From the NCBI GenBank assembly GCA_036136335.1, contig JAYZQT010000007.1:1-64000 (forward strand): DNA of 64,000 nucleotides. Reading direction: 5' to 3'. Made by a program: the position numbers and the translations under genes. This document shows, in pieces, positions 1 through 8,848 of this stretch. The notes below the pieces were generated by a model. The model was given only the letters and a program-made list of their open reading frames with translations. It made no database searches and was not told the DNA's origin. Position 1 is the first letter of the stretch; the number at the start of each line of letters is the position of its first letter. This DNA comes from JAYZQT01 sp036136335. Lineage in GTDB: Bacteria; Pseudomonadota; Alphaproteobacteria; MPNO01; UBA830.

Positions 1-1272
1 TGCCTGTGGGGTGTCGTGGGCATCCCGACCATCCTGGGTGGGCCGCGCACCGCATCCACCACAAAAAATATCATTATAGCTCAAACCACGACCGGTTTCC
101 GGGTCCATTCCTACAAACGCTACATGGCTTATCTGGGCATGGCTCGGGGCAATCATTTTACCTGGTAGCATTTTTCCAAGTGCAATCAATACCGCTTCCT
201 GTACCTTGAGTGACACATTGGTCCGCGCGGCCGTTGCCGCCGGCCGGATCGGATCAACGATCGAACCCTTTCGGGTCTTGATGTCGACAACGCCGAAAAT
301 ACCCTGGTTAGGGGTAACATTCTTGTCCAAGGCTATCATAAATCCATACTGTACCGCCGCGAGTGTCGTCGCCAGTGGACAGTTAATGTTACCTCTCACC
401 TGATCAGCGCACCCGGTAAGATCGACGGTCACTGTTCTACCTTTCTTGATGACCCTTACCCGAATTGGTATAGATTCATCGGTGATCCCGTCGTCATCTA
501 CAACGTCTTCACCAAAGAAGGTGCCGTCCGGCAATCCGTCAAGACCCCGTTTGAGCCGTTCCTCAGTTTCGTTGATCAGCATATCAGCTGTGCGCTCTAT
601 CGTATTTTGCCCAAACCGATCAACAACCTCCAGATAACGCCGAATGCCAGTAAGGCAACTGGCGGCCTGAGCGCGGATGTCACCGAGGGTTTTATGCGGA
701 ACCCGGATGTTGTTTTCGATCATCGCAAAAAGATCGCGGTTTTCTTTCCCTTCAACATACAGTCGAACAAATGGGAAACAGAGACCCTCCGCAAAAATTT
801 CAGTGAGACCACCAGCGACCCCTCCCGGGGAGGCCCCGCCCAGATCAGAATGATGTGCAACCGATCCCACATACCCGACCAGGTTCTCAGTTATGAAAAC
901 TGGAGCAATCATCATCACGTCCATAATGTGCTGCCCCCCCCTAAAGGGATCATTGGCAATTAACACATCACCGCGCCTGAGTGGCTGAAGTGCCAGATGT
1001 TTCATTGCCTCGGACATTGTAAGGGTCGAGCCGGCCAACAGCATTGGGGCATGTTTGGACTGGACAATAACGCGACCGTCCCGGTCAAATAGCGCGCAGG
1101 ACAAATCCTGAACTTCCTTTATCACGGTTGATCGCGCAGTCCGCATAAGTGTCGACGCCATGTCCTCAGCAACAAGTTCAAGCGCGTACCGTATTACCTG
1201 GGCCTGGACCCTATCACGCATCAGAACATTCGATTTATTGGACAGACGATTGTCGGACATTATCGGTTCCAT
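1..1272 (-). CDS. hyuB: Hydantoinase B / oxoprolinase beta-type subunit (partial)
   Basis: This is the HyuB/HydB half of an ATP-dependent cyclic-amide hydrolase or carboxylase; the family includes N-methylhydantoinase, 5-oxoprolinase and acetone carboxylase subunits. I translated it from the reverse strand: it starts MEPIMSDNRL and stays open for 424 codons to the left edge, so the C-terminus is missing. Near residues 25-65 it has the family pattern of a helix ending STLMRTAR followed by LFDRDGRV, and later ANDPFRGGQH and AHHSDLGG. Near the window edge GGCGARPTQDGRDA matches the conserved glycine-rich segment. The start at 1272 lies just after AGGGAAGAG; an in-frame ATG at 1260 is the alternative. 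It follows hyuA by 12 bases, so the two form one operon. The substrate cannot be told from sequence. Confidence 0.9.
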   Translation of the reverse strand, partial: MEPIMSDNRLSNKSNVLMRDRVQAQVIRYALELVAEDMASTLMRTARSTVIKEVQDLSCALFDRDGRVIVQSKHAPMLLAGSTLTMSEAMKHLALQPLRRGDVLIANDPFRGGQHIMDVMMIAPVFITENLVGYVGSVAHHSDLGGASPGGVAGGLTEIFAEGLCFPFVRLYVEGKENRDLFAMIENNIRVPHKTLGDIRAQAASCLTGIRRYLEVVDRFGQNTIERTADMLINETEERLKRGLDGLPDGTFFGEDVVDDDGITDESIPIRVRVIKKGRTVTVDLTGCADQVRGNINCPLATTLAAVQYGFMIALDKNVTPNQGIFGVVDIKTRKGSIVDPIRPAATAARTNVSLKVQEAVLIALGKMLPGKMIAPSHAQISHVAFVGMDPETGRGLSYNDIFCGGCGARPTQDGRDAHDTPQA

Positions 1273-1284
1273 CTCTTCCCTACC

Positions 1285-3381
1285 CTATTTATACACCATG
1301 TCATCCAATTCTGAAGATCGTTTTGAACGCTGCCACACATCCAGGTTCAGATGCTGGTCAACGTTCGCAACCCAACCTGGCGGTATCAGAGCCGAAGAAC
1401 CTTCACCATTTACAACGGCTGGCCCAGCAATCTCATTTCCGGATATCAGGGCTTGACGAGCCCACACTGTTGCCGACAGGAACTTCCGTGAACCGGTAAA
1501 GTATATGTCTCTTGTGTCTTCGGAGGCGGGTTCTGAACCTGATTCAAATGCTAGTGGCGCAGGAAATTCGACCTCCGGACCGCGAACCGAAACACGCAGC
1601 TGAACGATTTCAACTGTCTCGTCGTCGGAACGATACGCATAGCGGCGCTCGTGCTGTAAATGAAATTCGTCAACCAGGCAGCTGACGGTGTCGTCGGGGA
1701 TTTCACCTTCCCATATAACGCCTGTTTCAACAGGCAGGTCGTAAGATTGACCGGAATAACGCATGTGGGCATGCCAGTGGGTGACCAGGTCGTCCGAGGC
1801 TATGTCAGATTGGGCTATGATCTCCCTTGTCTTTTCATTGAGGCCCCCGATGATTTCAGCCAAATCTCCGGCTGCCAGATCGTCAGTATTTTTCATAACC
1901 ATCGCGGCGCTGTCCCAACGAAAAGGACATAACATCAGTCCCACGGCGGAGAAATTTCCCGCAAGATAGGGGATGATAACCCGCCGTATTCCCATTGCCT
2001 CGGCTAGCTCCACGCCATGAGTAGGACCAGCTCCCCCATATACCAATAGCGGCAGCGTACGGATATCCAACCCCTGTTCCAGCGTATGGGCAGAAATCGC
2101 CTTTACCATGCGGGCCTGGATGATCTCCAATACACCCGCGGCCGCTGACCCAATATCCGTGACCAAGTGCGCGCAGATCTCGGTTTCAAAAGCAGTTTCA
2201 GCGGGCCCTCTGTCCAATATCAGTCCACCCCCATCCACAACATTTTCGCTCAGTCTATTCAATATCAGATCAGCATCAGTGATCGTTGGTCTTGTGCCAC
2301 CACGGCCATAACACGCCGGCCCCGGCACTGAACCAGCAGATTTGTGGTCAACCTGCACAAACCCAAGTTTGTCGACAAAAGCGAGTGAGCCGCCGCCAGC
2401 GGCCACGGCTGAAACATCAATCATTGGAATCCTGAGCGGGTACCCGGCAATCTCTCCCTCGAATTTCTGCACAGGGTGACCGCCTTCTACCACACCAATA
2501 TCGAGACTGGTGCCACCCATGTCGATTGTTATCGAGTCTTCAATGCCGACGGTACGGGCAAGGTTCGCAGATGCCAACACCCCGGCCGCCGGGCCCGAAT
2601 TAACCATGTTCACAGGTCTGGACGCAGCAAGCCCGCAATCAGTCATTCCACCAGATGCCGTCATTATACGAATTGATGAAATTCCTGCGTCGGTCATCCT
2701 CTCTTCGAGGTTTGTAAGGTACGGCGACATGACCGGTTTCAGCCCAGCGTCAATGACGACGGTGCTGGTTCGTTCAAATTCACGAATTTCAGGGGAAACG
2801 TCAGAGGAAACCGATACAAACACGCCGGGCAGTTCTTCTGCAACTATTGTCGATATACGCCTCTCGTGAACGGGGTTTATGAATGAAAACAGGCAGCTCA
2901 CAGCAATGCTGTCTATAGCATACGAGCGCAACGACCCAAGACTGGACCGCAGAGCAGATTCGTCCAAAGGCAAGACAATCTCGCCCTTCGATCCAATCCT
3001 TTCTTCCACCTCAAGCCGTAATGCCCGTGGAATCATTGGTTCGGGTGTATCGATATTAAAATCGTATATTCCCGCCTCCGGCCGTTGTATCCGCCCAATA
3101 TCGATAACGTCACGAAATCCTTTCGTAGTGAGCAGTGCCCCCTTCGTTAACCTGTGTTCAATAACCGCATTAGTTGCAAGCGTCGTTGCATGCCGCAATG
3201 AGGCTGTGTTTTCCGTCTGTTTGCCGAACCGCGATATACCAATCATCATCGACGCCACAGGATCCGAATAGTCCGTAGGGACCTTGGCTGCCTCCAGAAC
3301 TCCGGTCCGGAGGTTTAGTCTGACGATATCAGTGAAAGTTCCCCCAACATCAATCCCAATACTGTATATTTTCTCGGTCAT
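1285..3381 (-). CDS. hyuA: Hydantoinase A / oxoprolinase alpha-type subunit
   Basis: This 698-residue protein is the ATPase-fold HyuA subunit that pairs with HyuB for ATP-driven opening or carboxylation of a cyclic amide or ketone. The N-terminus carries the phosphate-binding GIDVGGTFTDIV motif. A second nucleotide motif, TIDMGGTSLDIG, lies near residue 290, then PGPACYGRGGTRPT and VYGGAGPTHG, all diagnostic of Hydantoinase_A. The frame extends upstream to a TTG, but the ATG at 3381 places the glycine motif at the usual distance from the N-terminus. It lies divergent from the thiolase gene at 3490, with about 108 bases between for promoters. A second, quite different HyuA is at 54861. N-methylhydantoin, 5-oxoproline and hydantoin are all possible substrates. 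Confidence 0.92.
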   Translation of the reverse strand: MTEKIYSIGIDVGGTFTDIVRLNLRTGVLEAAKVPTDYSDPVASMMIGISRFGKQTENTASLRHATTLATNAVIEHRLTKGALLTTKGFRDVIDIGRIQRPEAGIYDFNIDTPEPMIPRALRLEVEERIGSKGEIVLPLDESALRSSLGSLRSYAIDSIAVSCLFSFINPVHERRISTIVAEELPGVFVSVSSDVSPEIREFERTSTVVIDAGLKPVMSPYLTNLEERMTDAGISSIRIMTASGGMTDCGLAASRPVNMVNSGPAAGVLASANLARTVGIEDSITIDMGGTSLDIGVVEGGHPVQKFEGEIAGYPLRIPMIDVSAVAAGGGSLAFVDKLGFVQVDHKSAGSVPGPACYGRGGTRPTITDADLILNRLSENVVDGGGLILDRGPAETAFETEICAHLVTDIGSAAAGVLEIIQARMVKAISAHTLEQGLDIRTLPLLVYGGAGPTHGVELAEAMGIRRVIIPYLAGNFSAVGLMLCPFRWDSAAMVMKNTDDLAAGDLAEIIGGLNEKTREIIAQSDIASDDLVTHWHAHMRYSGQSYDLPVETGVIWEGEIPDDTVSCLVDEFHLQHERRYAYRSDDETVEIVQLRVSVRGPEVEFPAPLAFESGSEPASEDTRDIYFTGSRKFLSATVWARQALISGNEIAGPAVVNGEGSSALIPPGWVANVDQHLNLDVWQRSKRSSELDDMVYK

Positions 3382-3489
3382 GACCTGTTTTACGGCCGTG
3401 AGCACCAACCGCCAAGTATTTAAACCTATATTGACCCGTTCGATCTGGACAGCGAAGCTGGCCTCACACCAACACGGAGACGCAATCCG

Positions 3490-4692
3490 ATGACCGAAGC
3501 TTACATCCCATATGGAGGATATTGGTCCACGCCGTTCGCCAAGTGGCAGGGAACACTAAGCCATCTCAATAGTGTAGAACTGGCAGCACACGTAGCAAAG
3601 GAAGAACTCGGCCGACGGAATATTGATCCCGTCGATTTTGACACGGCCGTTCTCGGAATAACCGTCCCGCAGCACAAATCATTCTATGGAACCCCGTGGA
3701 TGACGGCAATGATGGGCGCGGACAAGGTGACCGGACCTACAGTTACACAGGCATGCGCGACTTCAGCACGCTGTCTTCAGAACACCAGTAATGAAATCGG
3801 AATTACCGCAGATTCGGCACTTGTGGTGACCGCCGACCGGACGTCAAATGGTCCAAACGTTTATTATCCCAATCCGATTGCCCCGGGTGGAACTGGTACC
3901 AGCGAGAACTGGGTCCTCGACAATTTCGGCTATGACCCCTATGCGAAGGTGGCAATGGTAGAGACGGCGGAAAATGTCGCACACAAATGGCAAATCACGA
4001 CTGGGGAACAGCACGACGTTGTCGCTCATCGATATGAGCAGTATTGCGATTCAACCGCTAACGGACATGAATTTCAGAAACGATACATGAGATTGCCATT
4101 TGATGTGCCAGACCAACGTTTCCAAACAACAACCGTCCAAATGACGGGCGATGAAGGCATTTTCGCGACCACCCGTGAAGGTTTAAACAAACTTAAACCG
4201 GTCATAAAGGGTGGCAGCGTTACATACGGCAGCCAAACCCATCCGGCTGACGGCAACACATCCATGATCGTCACCACAAAAGAAAAAGCTGCGGCCATGT
4301 CTACCAACCCTAAACTGACGATCCGCTTGGCCGGCTTTGGGCAGGCACGAACGGACAAGGCCTATATGCCCCTTGCCCCGGTCCCGGCCTCGCGTCGGGC
4401 GCTTGATAACGCCGGGATTTCACTGGACGATGTAACGGCGGTAAAAACCCACAACCCGTTTGCGGTCAACGATATCGTATTTTGTCGGGAAACCGGCTTC
4501 GACATTGCCAAGATGAATAACTATGGATGTTCGCTTATTTGGGGTCATCCCCAGGGCCCTACAGGCCTGCGCGCGATTTGTGAACTGATAGAGGAACTTG
4601 TGATACGGGGAGGCGGGTACGGACTGTTCAATGGCTGCGCGGCAGGAGACAGCTCGATGGCAGCGGTGATAGAAGTGAAAGACGCAGGATGA
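3490..4692 (+). CDS. Thiolase family protein (SCP2/acetyl-CoA acetyltransferase-like)
   Basis: This 400-residue thiolase-fold protein probably cleaves a 3-oxoacyl-CoA with CoA in the cytoplasm. The nucleophile is Cys89 in QACATSARC. His353 lies in WGHPQGPTG, and the second catalytic Cys is Cys383 in NGCAAGDSS. The NEAFA loop of classical thiolases is replaced by HNPFA (His321), as in SCP2-type thiolases. It is therefore not a standard PcaF/PhaA enzyme, although a role on 3-oxoadipyl-CoA is attractive given the hydroxyquinol genes downstream. SCP2-type thiolases are often paired with a DUF35 zinc-ribbon protein, and none is visible here. It is the first gene of a plus-strand run with an alcohol dehydrogenase and an acyl-CoA ligase. 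Confidence 0.88.
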   Translation: MTEAYIPYGGYWSTPFAKWQGTLSHLNSVELAAHVAKEELGRRNIDPVDFDTAVLGITVPQHKSFYGTPWMTAMMGADKVTGPTVTQACATSARCLQNTSNEIGITADSALVVTADRTSNGPNVYYPNPIAPGGTGTSENWVLDNFGYDPYAKVAMVETAENVAHKWQITTGEQHDVVAHRYEQYCDSTANGHEFQKRYMRLPFDVPDQRFQTTTVQMTGDEGIFATTREGLNKLKPVIKGGSVTYGSQTHPADGNTSMIVTTKEKAAAMSTNPKLTIRLAGFGQARTDKAYMPLAPVPASRRALDNAGISLDDVTAVKTHNPFAVNDIVFCRETGFDIAKMNNYGCSLIWGHPQGPTGLRAICELIEELVIRGGGYGLFNGCAAGDSSMAAVIEVKDAG

Positions 4693-4889
4693 AGGCCGGT
4701 TTCGGTGCTTCCTGCAGTGTCAGGGCTCGGAACCTTATAGGCCCCAGTTTAACAGCTAAAATGAACGGTTTCTATAAATACTGGGTGTTAGCCGACAGCA
4801 CACCCTCGAGCATTGCCGCATTCAGACAGCGGACCGCAACCCCGACAAGGGACCCGGTCCAAACGGATGTGGGTATGGGTTCCAACTAA
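4689..4889 (+). CDS. Possible small ORF between thiolase and dehydrogenase
   Basis: A 66-codon open frame begins with an ATG that overlaps the thiolase stop codon by four bases. Its own stop overlaps the ATG of the dehydrogenase by one base. That tail-to-head geometry is what translationally coupled genes show, and it is the only reason to list it. The predicted peptide has no recognisable domain, signal peptide or membrane segment and is rich in Ser, Thr and Arg. It could equally be untranslated spacer. I do not recognise it. Confidence 0.25.
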   Translation: MKAGFGASCSVRARNLIGPSLTAKMNGFYKYWVLADSTPSSIAAFRQRTATPTRDPVQTDVGMGSN

Positions 4890-5923
4890 TGAAAGCGCTT
4901 ATTCTCAATGGTCCGGGAGAACCATTCTCACTCGAAACGGTTCCTGATCCGATACCGGGTTATGGGGAAGCTGTCGCGAGGATTATCGCCTGCGGCGCTG
5001 GCCTTACCATCCAGCATGTGAAGGCAGGCCGCGTAAAGGTCAACTACCCCCGGATAATTGGTCACGAAATTACAGGTGTCATAGAGGCCATTGGCGAGGG
5101 CGTCACCCAGATTGCGGTAGGCGACCCTGTGACAAGCTATTTTTATCTGACCTGCGGTTATTGCAAATGGTGTCGTACTCACCGGGAAACCATGTGCAAC
5201 AATTTTGGTGGTTATATAGGCCGAGCATGCGATGGTGGGTACGCAGAACTAATGAAGCTGCCAGCCAAGAACTTCATTAAATTACCCAAAACGCTCAATT
5301 GGCTTGATCACCCAGCGGAAGTTGGTGTGATTACCGATGCAATTGCAACGCCTGTCAAGGTCATTCGCCATGCGGATGTAAAGGCGGGAGAGACCGTCGC
5401 GGTTTTCGGCGCGGGGGGTGGTCTTGGTATTCACATGCTGATGCTTGCCAAGTGGGCCCATGCGAAAGTCATCGCCGTCGATATTGCCTCTAACAAGTTC
5501 GACGCTTGCCGGAACGCGGGTGCCGACCAATGCGTTAACCCGCTTGACGGGAATACTCTGGAAGCACTGCTCGACTTTTCGGATGGGGGTCTCGACGTCG
5601 CAATCGATTTTGTGTCTTCCAGGGAAACCCTGGAAACTGCCGTCCAGTGCCTTGGCCGCGGAGGCCGCATGGTAACGCTCGGCGGTTCGGGACAAAACTT
5701 CACCGTCCATTCACACGCGATGCTTGAAAAAGAACTCGTCCTGATGGGTAGCCGTTACGCCACCCGGCAGGAAGTATTTGACGCGCTCGAATTATGTGGT
5801 CGCGGGGAAGTATGGCCGCTGGTGACGGAAACCTCCGGATTGGCGGGAGCGGATAAATTACATGAACGTATCGAACAAGGTCTCGTAACTGGACGGGCAG
5901 CAATTTTCATCGATGGAATCTGA
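4889..5923 (+). CDS. Zinc-dependent alcohol dehydrogenase (MDR family)
   Basis: This 344-residue medium-chain dehydrogenase would interconvert an alcohol and an aldehyde or ketone with NAD(P). The catalytic zinc ligands appear to be Cys35 and the His59-Glu60 pair in GHEITG. The structural zinc lobe is Cys89, Cys92, Cys95 and Cys103. The Rossmann motif is GAGGGLG near residue 175, and length is typical. It sits between the thiolase and a CoA ligase, six bases before the latter, suggesting a shared operon in which a hydroxyl intermediate is oxidised before or after CoA activation. The substrate is unknown. Confidence 0.9.
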   Translation: MKALILNGPGEPFSLETVPDPIPGYGEAVARIIACGAGLTIQHVKAGRVKVNYPRIIGHEITGVIEAIGEGVTQIAVGDPVTSYFYLTCGYCKWCRTHRETMCNNFGGYIGRACDGGYAELMKLPAKNFIKLPKTLNWLDHPAEVGVITDAIATPVKVIRHADVKAGETVAVFGAGGGLGIHMLMLAKWAHAKVIAVDIASNKFDACRNAGADQCVNPLDGNTLEALLDFSDGGLDVAIDFVSSRETLETAVQCLGRGGRMVTLGGSGQNFTVHSHAMLEKELVLMGSRYATRQEVFDALELCGRGEVWPLVTETSGLAGADKLHERIEQGLVTGRAAIFIDGI

Positions 5924-5928
5924 CGATA

Positions 5929-7440
5929 GTGACTGAACCGAATGACCTCCCTCGGGTTCATGACACTGTGGTTCATATGCTCGCGGCAGCAGCCAAAGAA
6001 AATCCGAATGCCATCGCCCTCAGCTATGAGGGTGGCGATCTTACCTATCGGAATTATGCCCATAGCGTCGGGGTGTTGGCTCAACGATTAGGTAAATTGG
6101 GCGCGCGTGGTGAACGTATCATTCTGTTTATGGGAAATTCCGCCGATATGGCAATTGCAATGTTTGCTGTTCACGCCGCTGGCGCACAAGCCGTTCCTGT
6201 CAACCCAATCTATACTGCGCGGGAACTGGATTACATCGTCAGCGATGCATTACCTGTCGCCACTATCCATGATGCAGCGGCAACTGACTTGATCGTATCA
6301 CTGGCAAATACCGGCAAAACAATTTCCAGTGTCGGTACTGGCTTCATAATAACTGATAAAGAAAACCATATTCCGCTCCAAAACATTCTTCCGAGGCCAG
6401 ATGATCTGGCCACTCTACAGTATACCGGCGGAACAACCGGCTACCCCAAAGGGGTCAACATTACCCACCGGCAGATGTCGGTTAACATTTCTCAGCGCGA
6501 AGCGATCCTGCCGACCAGGTACGACGCGGAAACTGTAGCCTGCGTTATGCCACTATTTCACGTATTCGCGGTGTCGATGTGTCTTCATCTTACCGCCTAT
6601 TGCGGGGGGCGACTGGTCATTCTTCCGCGCTATCACCCAAAAACCCTTACCCGCAGCTTGGAAACCGAAAAAATCACTATTTTGCCCGCAGGGCCTACGA
6701 TATTCGCGGGACTTCTCAACTATGACGGTTTTGCATCAACAAATCTCGACTGCCTGGTTTGGTGCTATTCCGGCTCTGCGCCGTTGCCCGAAGAAACACT
6801 GCGTAGATGGGAAAATACCACCGGCTGTTTTATACTTGAAGGATATGGGCAAACCGAAGCTGGGCCCATCCTGACCTACAACCCTGCTCATGGGGAAAAA
6901 AAACCTGGTTCGGTCGGCATTCCATTGCATAAAACTGAGGTCCAGATTGTGGATCTGATCGCTGGAACAAAAATACAACCTGCCGGAAAGACCGGAGAAA
7001 TCCGTGCACGAGGCCCACAAACCATGGCAGGTTACCGAAACCTTGCCGAGGAAACCGAACAGACACTGCGTGATGGTTGGCTTTATACCGGCGATATCGG
7101 GGCATTCGACAGCGAAGGCTATCTGTACATCCGAGACCGCAAGACGGACATGGTAATTGTGGGCGGATATAATGTCTTTCCGCGCGAGATTGATGAGATC
7201 CTCTACACCCATCCCGCCGTCATGGAAGCCGCAAGCATCGGTATTCCCGACCCATATTACGGGGAAATCATCAAAGCTTGGGTAACGTTGAAACCTAAAA
7301 AAACCGCATCGGAACAGGAGTTGAAGGAACACTGCTCGAAAAATCTAGCTAAATACAAGGTTCCCGAATCTATAATTTTGTGTGAGGAAATACCCAAAAC
7401 CACAATTGGCAAAATCGACAAGAATGCTCTTCGATCTTGA
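5929..7440 (+). CDS. Acyl-CoA ligase (AMP-forming, ANL superfamily)
   Basis: This 503-residue ligase activates a carboxylic acid as its CoA thioester through an acyl-adenylate. The phosphate-binding loop YTGGTTGYPKG is at residues 165-175, the adenylate motif GYGQTEAGP is near 306, and YTGD is near 385. The C-terminal GKIDKNAL carries the catalytic lysine. The start is a GTG five bases after the dehydrogenase stop, so translation is probably coupled. Neighbours suggest it activates a dicarboxylic or aryl acid from the hydroxyquinol or side-chain routes, for example 3-oxoadipate, which many organisms instead activate with a CoA transferase. That assignment is inference. Confidence 0.9.
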   Translation: MTEPNDLPRVHDTVVHMLAAAAKENPNAIALSYEGGDLTYRNYAHSVGVLAQRLGKLGARGERIILFMGNSADMAIAMFAVHAAGAQAVPVNPIYTARELDYIVSDALPVATIHDAAATDLIVSLANTGKTISSVGTGFIITDKENHIPLQNILPRPDDLATLQYTGGTTGYPKGVNITHRQMSVNISQREAILPTRYDAETVACVMPLFHVFAVSMCLHLTAYCGGRLVILPRYHPKTLTRSLETEKITILPAGPTIFAGLLNYDGFASTNLDCLVWCYSGSAPLPEETLRRWENTTGCFILEGYGQTEAGPILTYNPAHGEKKPGSVGIPLHKTEVQIVDLIAGTKIQPAGKTGEIRARGPQTMAGYRNLAEETEQTLRDGWLYTGDIGAFDSEGYLYIRDRKTDMVIVGGYNVFPREIDEILYTHPAVMEAASIGIPDPYYGEIIKAWVTLKPKKTASEQELKEHCSKNLAKYKVPESIILCEEIPKTTIGKIDKNALRS

Positions 7441-7636
7441 AAAACGGCCATAACACGCGCTACGCCATCCAATGTTTGATTAACACGACCGATTGGTCCG
7501 CCTGCCTATGTCCAAGCGTAAACGGAAAGGTTCGTCAAATTTTTTTGAGACACCCCCAAATTGTGGTCGCAGCCATTACGTGGAAGCTTCCGATGACGCT
7601 AATGGACTGGGCGGAAAGTTCGTCGCCAGATGAATT

Positions 7637-8359
7637 TCACCAGTGCTCTACGGAAGGGCGTAAATCCATTTCGAATGACCACGCGTCGCTAGGTTGGGAA
7701 TACATAGACCAGTATGCTTCGGCGATGTGATCAGGGTCCAGCATCCCGCCCGCCGGAAGGGCGGCTACCTGTTCTGGAAATTTAGTCCGGACGGCCTCTG
7801 AAGAGATCATACCGTCAACAATTATGTGTCCAATATGGATACCCCTCGGTCCAAGCTCGCGGGCCATTGATTCGGCAAGAGCACGAAGCGCGTGTTTGGC
7901 ACCAGCGAACGACGCAAAGTTCGCTCCACCACGAGTACTTGCCGTCGCGCCCGTGAATATGATTGTTCCCCTCCTCCGTTCGACCATGCGTCTCGCAGCT
8001 TCTCGCGCGCTAACGAAACCGGCAAATGTCGCACTTTCCCATACTTGCCGATAAATTCGGGTTGTCATGTCGAGAATGGAGGAGCTGTGCTGCGCGCCAG
8101 CGTTAAAAACCAGAACCTCTACGGGACCTATGTTTTTTTCCACATGGTCAAAAAGAGCAGCGACAGCCTCTTCATCCCGTGCGTCACAGGGTATTCCTTC
8201 CGCTCGTCCGTCCTCGGATTGGATTTGGGCGACCAGACGCTCCAACGGCTTTACCTTGCGCCGCGACGGGACCACAACCAGACCACCCCGGGCAAACTTC
8301 CGGGCGATCGCGCCGCCCAGCGCATCACCCGCACCGATCACGATTGCCGCCTTTTCCAT
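7637..8359 (-). CDS. SDR-family protein with substituted catalytic Tyr
   Basis: This 240-residue protein has the SDR Rossmann fold, with GAGDALGGAIA at residues 9-19 and FNAG at 85-88. The expected YxxxK is F151-A-G-A-K155, and the residue 13 before it, normally the catalytic Ser, is Ala138. The lysine is kept. I recall a subgroup of SDR proteins with a similar FAGAK or FASAK segment followed by RELGP and GIH, so this looks like a real variant rather than a sequencing error. It is the last gene of the minus-strand aromatic operon, two bases after the dioxygenase beta subunit. It may bind NAD(P) without classical catalysis or use a different acid. Confidence 0.85.
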   Translation of the reverse strand: MEKAAIVIGAGDALGGAIARKFARGGLVVVPSRRKVKPLERLVAQIQSEDGRAEGIPCDARDEEAVAALFDHVEKNIGPVEVLVFNAGAQHSSSILDMTTRIYRQVWESATFAGFVSAREAARRMVERRRGTIIFTGATASTRGGANFASFAGAKHALRALAESMARELGPRGIHIGHIIVDGMISSEAVRTKFPEQVAALPAGGMLDPDHIAEAYWSMYSQPSDAWSFEMDLRPSVEHW

Positions 8360-8361
8360 GA

Positions 8362-8844
8362 TTAAAACGGAATGACAATGGCGCCCATGGGCGCGTCACA
8401 ATTTATGAGATTAACGCGCTTTTTAACAATTTTAAAACTATCCGACACCTGATGTAATGTATGTACGTACTCCCCTGCAAAGACCCGTTGTTCGTCATTC
8501 TGAAATTCGACCAGCGTAAAATTCGATCTCGCTACCGTCATATCCTTATTTAACGCACCTATCATAACGTTCCCGACAACCCGCCGGGTTCGCGCTGCTG
8601 GCTGATCTGAGTAGTTTTCAGGGTGTCGCAGCCGGCGCACACGAACATCCAGAAGTTGCCGGTCTTCATAGGCGATTGACGCCTCTCCAAGCGCATCATT
8701 TTGATCAACCGTCGCGGGAATCCAGTAAATCCCCTCTTCCGCGAACAAATCCAGCCACTCCTCAAAACATCTCTCGTCCAGCAAGCGGGCTTCATAAAAC
8801 AGGAATTCCTCTACCCTTCTATGAAAATCAAGATCTTCGACCAT
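8362..8844 (-). CDS. Aromatic-ring-hydroxylating dioxygenase beta subunit
   Basis: This 160-residue protein matches the small structural beta subunit of Rieske non-haem iron oxygenases (SnoaL/NTF2-like fold). It starts with a helix carrying FLFYEARLLDE and FEEWLDLF, then GIYWIPA, RVRRLRHPENYS, RTRRVVGN and the C-terminal FKIVKKRVNLIN strand. Length is normal for the family. The beta subunit holds no metal and normally forms an alpha3beta3 complex. No Rieske alpha subunit, ferredoxin or reductase is encoded anywhere in the window, so its partner must lie elsewhere or be lost. It is packed between the SDR gene and the isochorismatase-like gene with only 2-4 base gaps. Confidence 0.88.
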   Translation of the reverse strand: MVEDLDFHRRVEEFLFYEARLLDERCFEEWLDLFAEEGIYWIPATVDQNDALGEASIAYEDRQLLDVRVRRLRHPENYSDQPAARTRRVVGNVMIGALNKDMTVARSNFTLVEFQNDEQRVFAGEYVHTLHQVSDSFKIVKKRVNLINCDAPMGAIVIPF

Positions 8845-8848
8845 AATG

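Noticed and set aside
7441..7636. Possible small gene in the gap between the CoA ligase and the SDR
   Set aside because: The only open frame overlaps the SDR antisense and has no ribosome site; the gap is likely just a convergent spacer.
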